DNA from: Desulfuromusa sp.
GTDB taxonomy: Bacteria > Desulfobacterota > Desulfuromonadia > Desulfuromonadales > Geopsychrobacteraceae
Assembly (NCBI GenBank): GCA_021647765.1
Contig: JAKIUD010000050.1
Span: forward strand, 1 to 23,867
Direction of reading: 5' to 3'
Length of the DNA stretch: 23,867 bases
Positions 21,404 through 23,867 of the stretch are shown here, in pieces. The translations under genes and the position numbers were made by a program. Below the pieces are notes generated by a model that was not told the origin of the DNA, searched no databases, and saw only the letters and a list, made by a program, of their open reading frames with translations. The stretch's first letter is position 1. Each line of letters opens with the position of its first letter.

Positions 21404-22322
21404 TACCAATGGAGCGTTATCTGCCATCATTTCAGACCTGTGCCAAACCTCAGAGGAAGCGACAGTACAGGTTGCTACTCCATGTGTAGGCAGTGATCTT
21501 GATGACATGGTTTATCAGCAGATTGCGGAAATTTTACGCAATCAGCAGAACTTCCACTTGGAAGGGTACAAAACGTTGTGCATCAAACGGCGTATGGCTG
21601 CGCGGATCAGGTCAGTCGGTTATAAGGATCCAGATGCATACATCACATTGCTACAGAAAAACATTCGGGAGCAGGAACATCTTCTGGCTGCATTGAGTGT
21701 CCATGTGTCCAACTTTTTTCGTAATAAAAGTGTCTTTCATGCACTCAATAAACAGATAATACCTGCGTTACTGAAAAGTTCACGCCATAATAAAAGCAAG
21801 CTGAGAATTTGGAGTATTGGTTGTGCGAATGGTGAGGAGCCCTATTCCGTTGCCCTACTCTGTCAAAAACAGCAACTCAAAGGGGATTTACTCTCAATTG
21901 TTGGAACAGATCTAAGTCCAGAGGCTCTAACACGGGCTAAGCGAGGGGTTTTTCCGGCGGAGAGGGTGCAGAATGTTTCGAGTTCAATGCTAGCAGATTT
22001 TTTTATCAGCAGAGATCAACAGTACCAGTTAATTGAACAGATTCGAGAAAGAGTGCAGTTTTTTCGCCATGATATTCTGATCGATCAACCTTTTTACCGG
22101 GCAAATCTGATTTTGTGCCGTAATCTATTAATTTATTTTTCTCGCGAGCAACAGCAACTGATTATAGAAATTCTTGCTGCAACATTGTTACCGGGGGGTT
22201 ATCTGGTTTTGGGAAGAGCAGAAACCATGGCTTCGGCTTGCCGTAAATTATTTGTCTGTATTGATCCTGCGGAAAGAATCTACCAGCGGATCGGGATAAA
22301 AGAAGATTGTGAGACAGGGTAA
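21354..22322 (+). CDS. cheR: CheR-type protein-glutamate methyltransferase
   Basis: 322 residues from the first ATG. Methylates glutamates of chemoreceptors with S-adenosylmethionine. The N-terminal helical part has EGYKTLCIKRRMAARIR. The SAM domain has WSIGCANGEEPYSVALL, GTDLSPEALTRAKRGVF and the family motif CRNLLIYFS. The ATG at 21354 overlaps thiL by 50 bases and has no clear ribosome site. The region before residue 52 has no family similarity that I can see, and the ATG at 21507 would give a more typical N-terminus but also lacks a good site; the start is therefore uncertain. The partner receptor is probably the MCP just downstream. Confidence 0.9.
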   Translation: MGTSINVKEVDLTIFPDTNGALSAIISDLCQTSEEATVQVATPCVGSDLDDMVYQQIAEILRNQQNFHLEGYKTLCIKRRMAARIRSVGYKDPDAYITLLQKNIREQEHLLAALSVHVSNFFRNKSVFHALNKQIIPALLKSSRHNKSKLRIWSIGCANGEEPYSVALLCQKQQLKGDLLSIVGTDLSPEALTRAKRGVFPAERVQNVSSSMLADFFISRDQQYQLIEQIRERVQFFRHDILIDQPFYRANLILCRNLLIYFSREQQQLIIEILAATLLPGGYLVLGRAETMASACRKLFVCIDPAERIYQRIGIKEDCETG

Positions 22323-22400
22323 AATATCGATCATATATTAAATAGTACCCCTTGCCCGGCCATCGTTTCCTTCAGAGAGAAGGCACGGAAGGAGCAGAAA

Positions 22401-23681
22401 ATGCGTGTTGAGATCAGTTACAAATTTGTCGTTGGGTTTATTATTGTTGTTGCTTCGGTGGTTCTGCTGAACCTGCTGGTTCCGCAAATGGATATTCCGG
22501 AATGGACACATCAATGGATTACGATTATTGGTGCTTTGTTAGTGGGATTAATTTTTGGCTGGATATTTTCCAAGACATTTACGGCAAATTTCAAGATTTT
22601 AAATCAGGGTGCAGAACGGCTGAGTGATGGTGATCTCAGTAAAAATGTCCGTCTGCGCAAGGGGTTGTTTTCTGATGAAACAGAAGATCTTTCTAACTCT
22701 TTGAATCTGGTAGTTGCCAGCTTGCGTAATCTAGTTGGACAGATTCGTACCAGTTCACTTGATGTCAATGAATTATCGCTGTCGCAAGCAACTACGGCGG
22801 AAGAGATGACGGCTACTGCTCACGAGGTCGCTGGATCAATTGAACAGATCAGCCGAGGGGCAGAAACTCAGGCTGAGATGGTTGAGCGTGCTTCTGCCGT
22901 TATCAAGGAAATGGCAGCGCAGATCGATCTGGTTGCCTCTTCAGCGGGGGATCTTTCCCTGTCGGCAGAAGAAACTACGCTGTCGGCTCGTCAAGGCGAA
23001 GGAATGACGACGACTGCGCTGGAAAATTTAAAGCAGGTACTAAGCCAGATTGAAGAGAGTGGTAGCATGTTTGTCTCTTTCAGTGAACAGGTACAAAAAA
23101 TTGGGACAATTATCGATGTCATCACTGGAATAGCCCAAAAAACCAACTTGCTTGCTCTAAATGCAACAATTGAGGCTGCACGGGCTGGTGAATATGGGCA
23201 TGGATTTGCGGTTGTTGCAGAAGAGATCAGTAAGCTGGCTGATAGTACCAGTGTGTCTGCAGGTGAGATTACTCACTTGATCGAAAGAACCCGCGAACAG
23301 AGTTCGAAAGTACAACAGGCAATGAACGAGAGCGTTAAAGCTATCGATGCCGGTCGTGAAGCCGTTGATATCACCGATCATGCGTTTAAAGCCATTATTG
23401 ACAAGGCTGAAGCAGCGCAGATCAAATCGGTCAGTATCCGCGACCTGACTAAAAAACAGAGTTCAGGAGCCCAGGCGATTGTTGCAGCTATCGAAGAAAT
23501 TGCTCGAGTGACTGAGGATAATGCCGCTTCAACCGAAGAAGTCTCCGCTGCAACGGAGGAGCAGACGGCCTCGATGGAAGAGATGACCTTTGCTTCACAG
23601 CGACTCTCCAAGTTGGCTGATGAGCTGTTGATTTCGGTCAGTCGCTTCAATCTGGGGGTTGGTCAGGAGCAGGAACGGTGA
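22401..23681 (+). CDS. Methyl-accepting chemotaxis protein with minimal periplasmic loop
   Basis: 426-residue membrane chemoreceptor. TM1 is about 8-28 and TM2 about 39-58, with only about 10 residues (PQMDIPEWTH) between, so there is essentially no periplasmic sensor domain. A HAMP domain (about 57-115) leads to a long cytoplasmic helical hairpin with the conserved tip IAQKTNLLALNATIEAARAG and GFAVVAEEISKLA that binds CheA/CheW. The input may be membrane state, cytoplasmic conditions or another protein. The ATG has AAGGAG 6 bases before it. The stop overlaps the GTG of cheW by four bases (GTGA), and cheR lies 78 bases upstream, so receptor, methylase and coupling protein form one operon. Confidence 0.93.
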   Translation: MRVEISYKFVVGFIIVVASVVLLNLLVPQMDIPEWTHQWITIIGALLVGLIFGWIFSKTFTANFKILNQGAERLSDGDLSKNVRLRKGLFSDETEDLSNSLNLVVASLRNLVGQIRTSSLDVNELSLSQATTAEEMTATAHEVAGSIEQISRGAETQAEMVERASAVIKEMAAQIDLVASSAGDLSLSAEETTLSARQGEGMTTTALENLKQVLSQIEESGSMFVSFSEQVQKIGTIIDVITGIAQKTNLLALNATIEAARAGEYGHGFAVVAEEISKLADSTSVSAGEITHLIERTREQSSKVQQAMNESVKAIDAGREAVDITDHAFKAIIDKAEAAQIKSVSIRDLTKKQSSGAQAIVAAIEEIARVTEDNAASTEEVSAATEEQTASMEEMTFASQRLSKLADELLISVSRFNLGVGQEQER

Positions 23682-23867
23682 TCAAGCAACTTCTTCCCTT
23701 CAAGGTTGGTTATGAAACCTATGCTCTGGAATTGGTCGAAGTTCAGGAGATTATTGAAAACCAGAAGATTTACCCCTTTCCCGGAACACCTGAAATTATC
23801 GCTGGAGCTATCGGTTTTCATGGGAGGATTGTCCCCGTTGTCGATCTGGCAATGTTACTTAAATTTC
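23678..23867 (+). CDS. cheW: CheW-like coupling protein, 3' end outside window
   Basis: The first 63 codons of a CheW-domain protein that links receptors to the CheA kinase. The visible part reads IKQLLPFKVGYETYALEL, then VEVQEIIENQKIYPFPG and GFHGRIVPVVDL, the beta-barrel pattern of CheW. Start is GTG, overlapping the MCP stop by four bases, with AGGAGCAGGA just upstream; translational coupling is likely. Whether it is a simple CheW or a longer fusion cannot be told from this fragment. Confidence 0.85.
   Translation, partial: MIKQLLPFKVGYETYALELVEVQEIIENQKIYPFPGTPEIIAGAIGFHGRIVPVVDLAMLLKF

Noticed and set aside
1..23867. tRNA, rRNA or full insertion sequence
   Set aside because: No cloverleaf-like segment, rRNA motif or transposase frame was seen on either strand.

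Overview
The window looks like a chromosomal segment of a Gram-negative, flagellated or chemotactic anaerobe of the Desulfuromonadales type (Desulfobacterota). This is inferred from the dense two-component and HD-GYP genes with REC-cache-HEINNP kinases, an ATP-type PEP carboxykinase, a chemotaxis operon, and GC-rich dispersed hairpin repeats in a moderate-GC background. No rRNA, tRNA or species-diagnostic gene is present, so the assignment is tentative.

Layout. (1) 1-1939, minus strand: the 5' part of a cation diffusion facilitator transporter, and an NDUFA9-like NAD(P)-binding epimerase-family protein, with a strong hairpin between them. (2) 2300-18171, plus strand only: ten consecutive signal-transduction genes. 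In order they are REC-histidine kinase, REC-Hpt, REC-HD-GYP, dCache kinase, HDOD protein, PAS-kinase, a second dCache kinase, REC-coiled-coil-PAS, a second REC-HD-GYP, and a 1008-residue NMT1/THI5-PAS-PAS-kinase-REC hybrid. Short or overlapping junctions (8582-13513) suggest a four-gene sub-operon; the other junctions mostly hold repeats. (3) 18485-20065: pckA, with its own candidate promoter. (4) 20066-20422: an inverted-repeat element, a clear rho-independent terminator and a sigma70-like promoter. (5) 20423-23867: thiL-cheR-mcp-cheW, closely packed; cheW runs off the window.

How the genes may work together. Three kinases (2300, 9437, 10725) share a closely related HEINNP core but have different inputs: a receiver, a PAS domain and a periplasmic cache domain. 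Receivers are likewise reused in front of different outputs. No DNA-binding output domain and no GGDEF domain is visible in the block. The visible outputs are two HD-GYP proteins (predicted c-di-GMP phosphodiesterases), a phosphotransfer protein and an HDOD protein. The inference is a multi-input network that lowers c-di-GMP or otherwise acts post-transcriptionally, rather than a classical sensor/regulator pair.

Non-coding structure. A family of GC-rich inverted repeats (REP/BIME-like) lies in six intergenic gaps (about 1989, 4845, 6105, 8356, 13527, 15005), with a partial copy near 18228. The G-rich arms of several copies fit the canonical G-quadruplex pattern and lie on the coding strand within about 80 bases of the next start codon. 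Two other inverted-repeat elements are present: one at 3565-3716, whose left arm contains the stop codon of the preceding kinase, and one at 20111-20223. The repeats also create false upstream in-frame start codons for two kinases. Those starts are corrected here.
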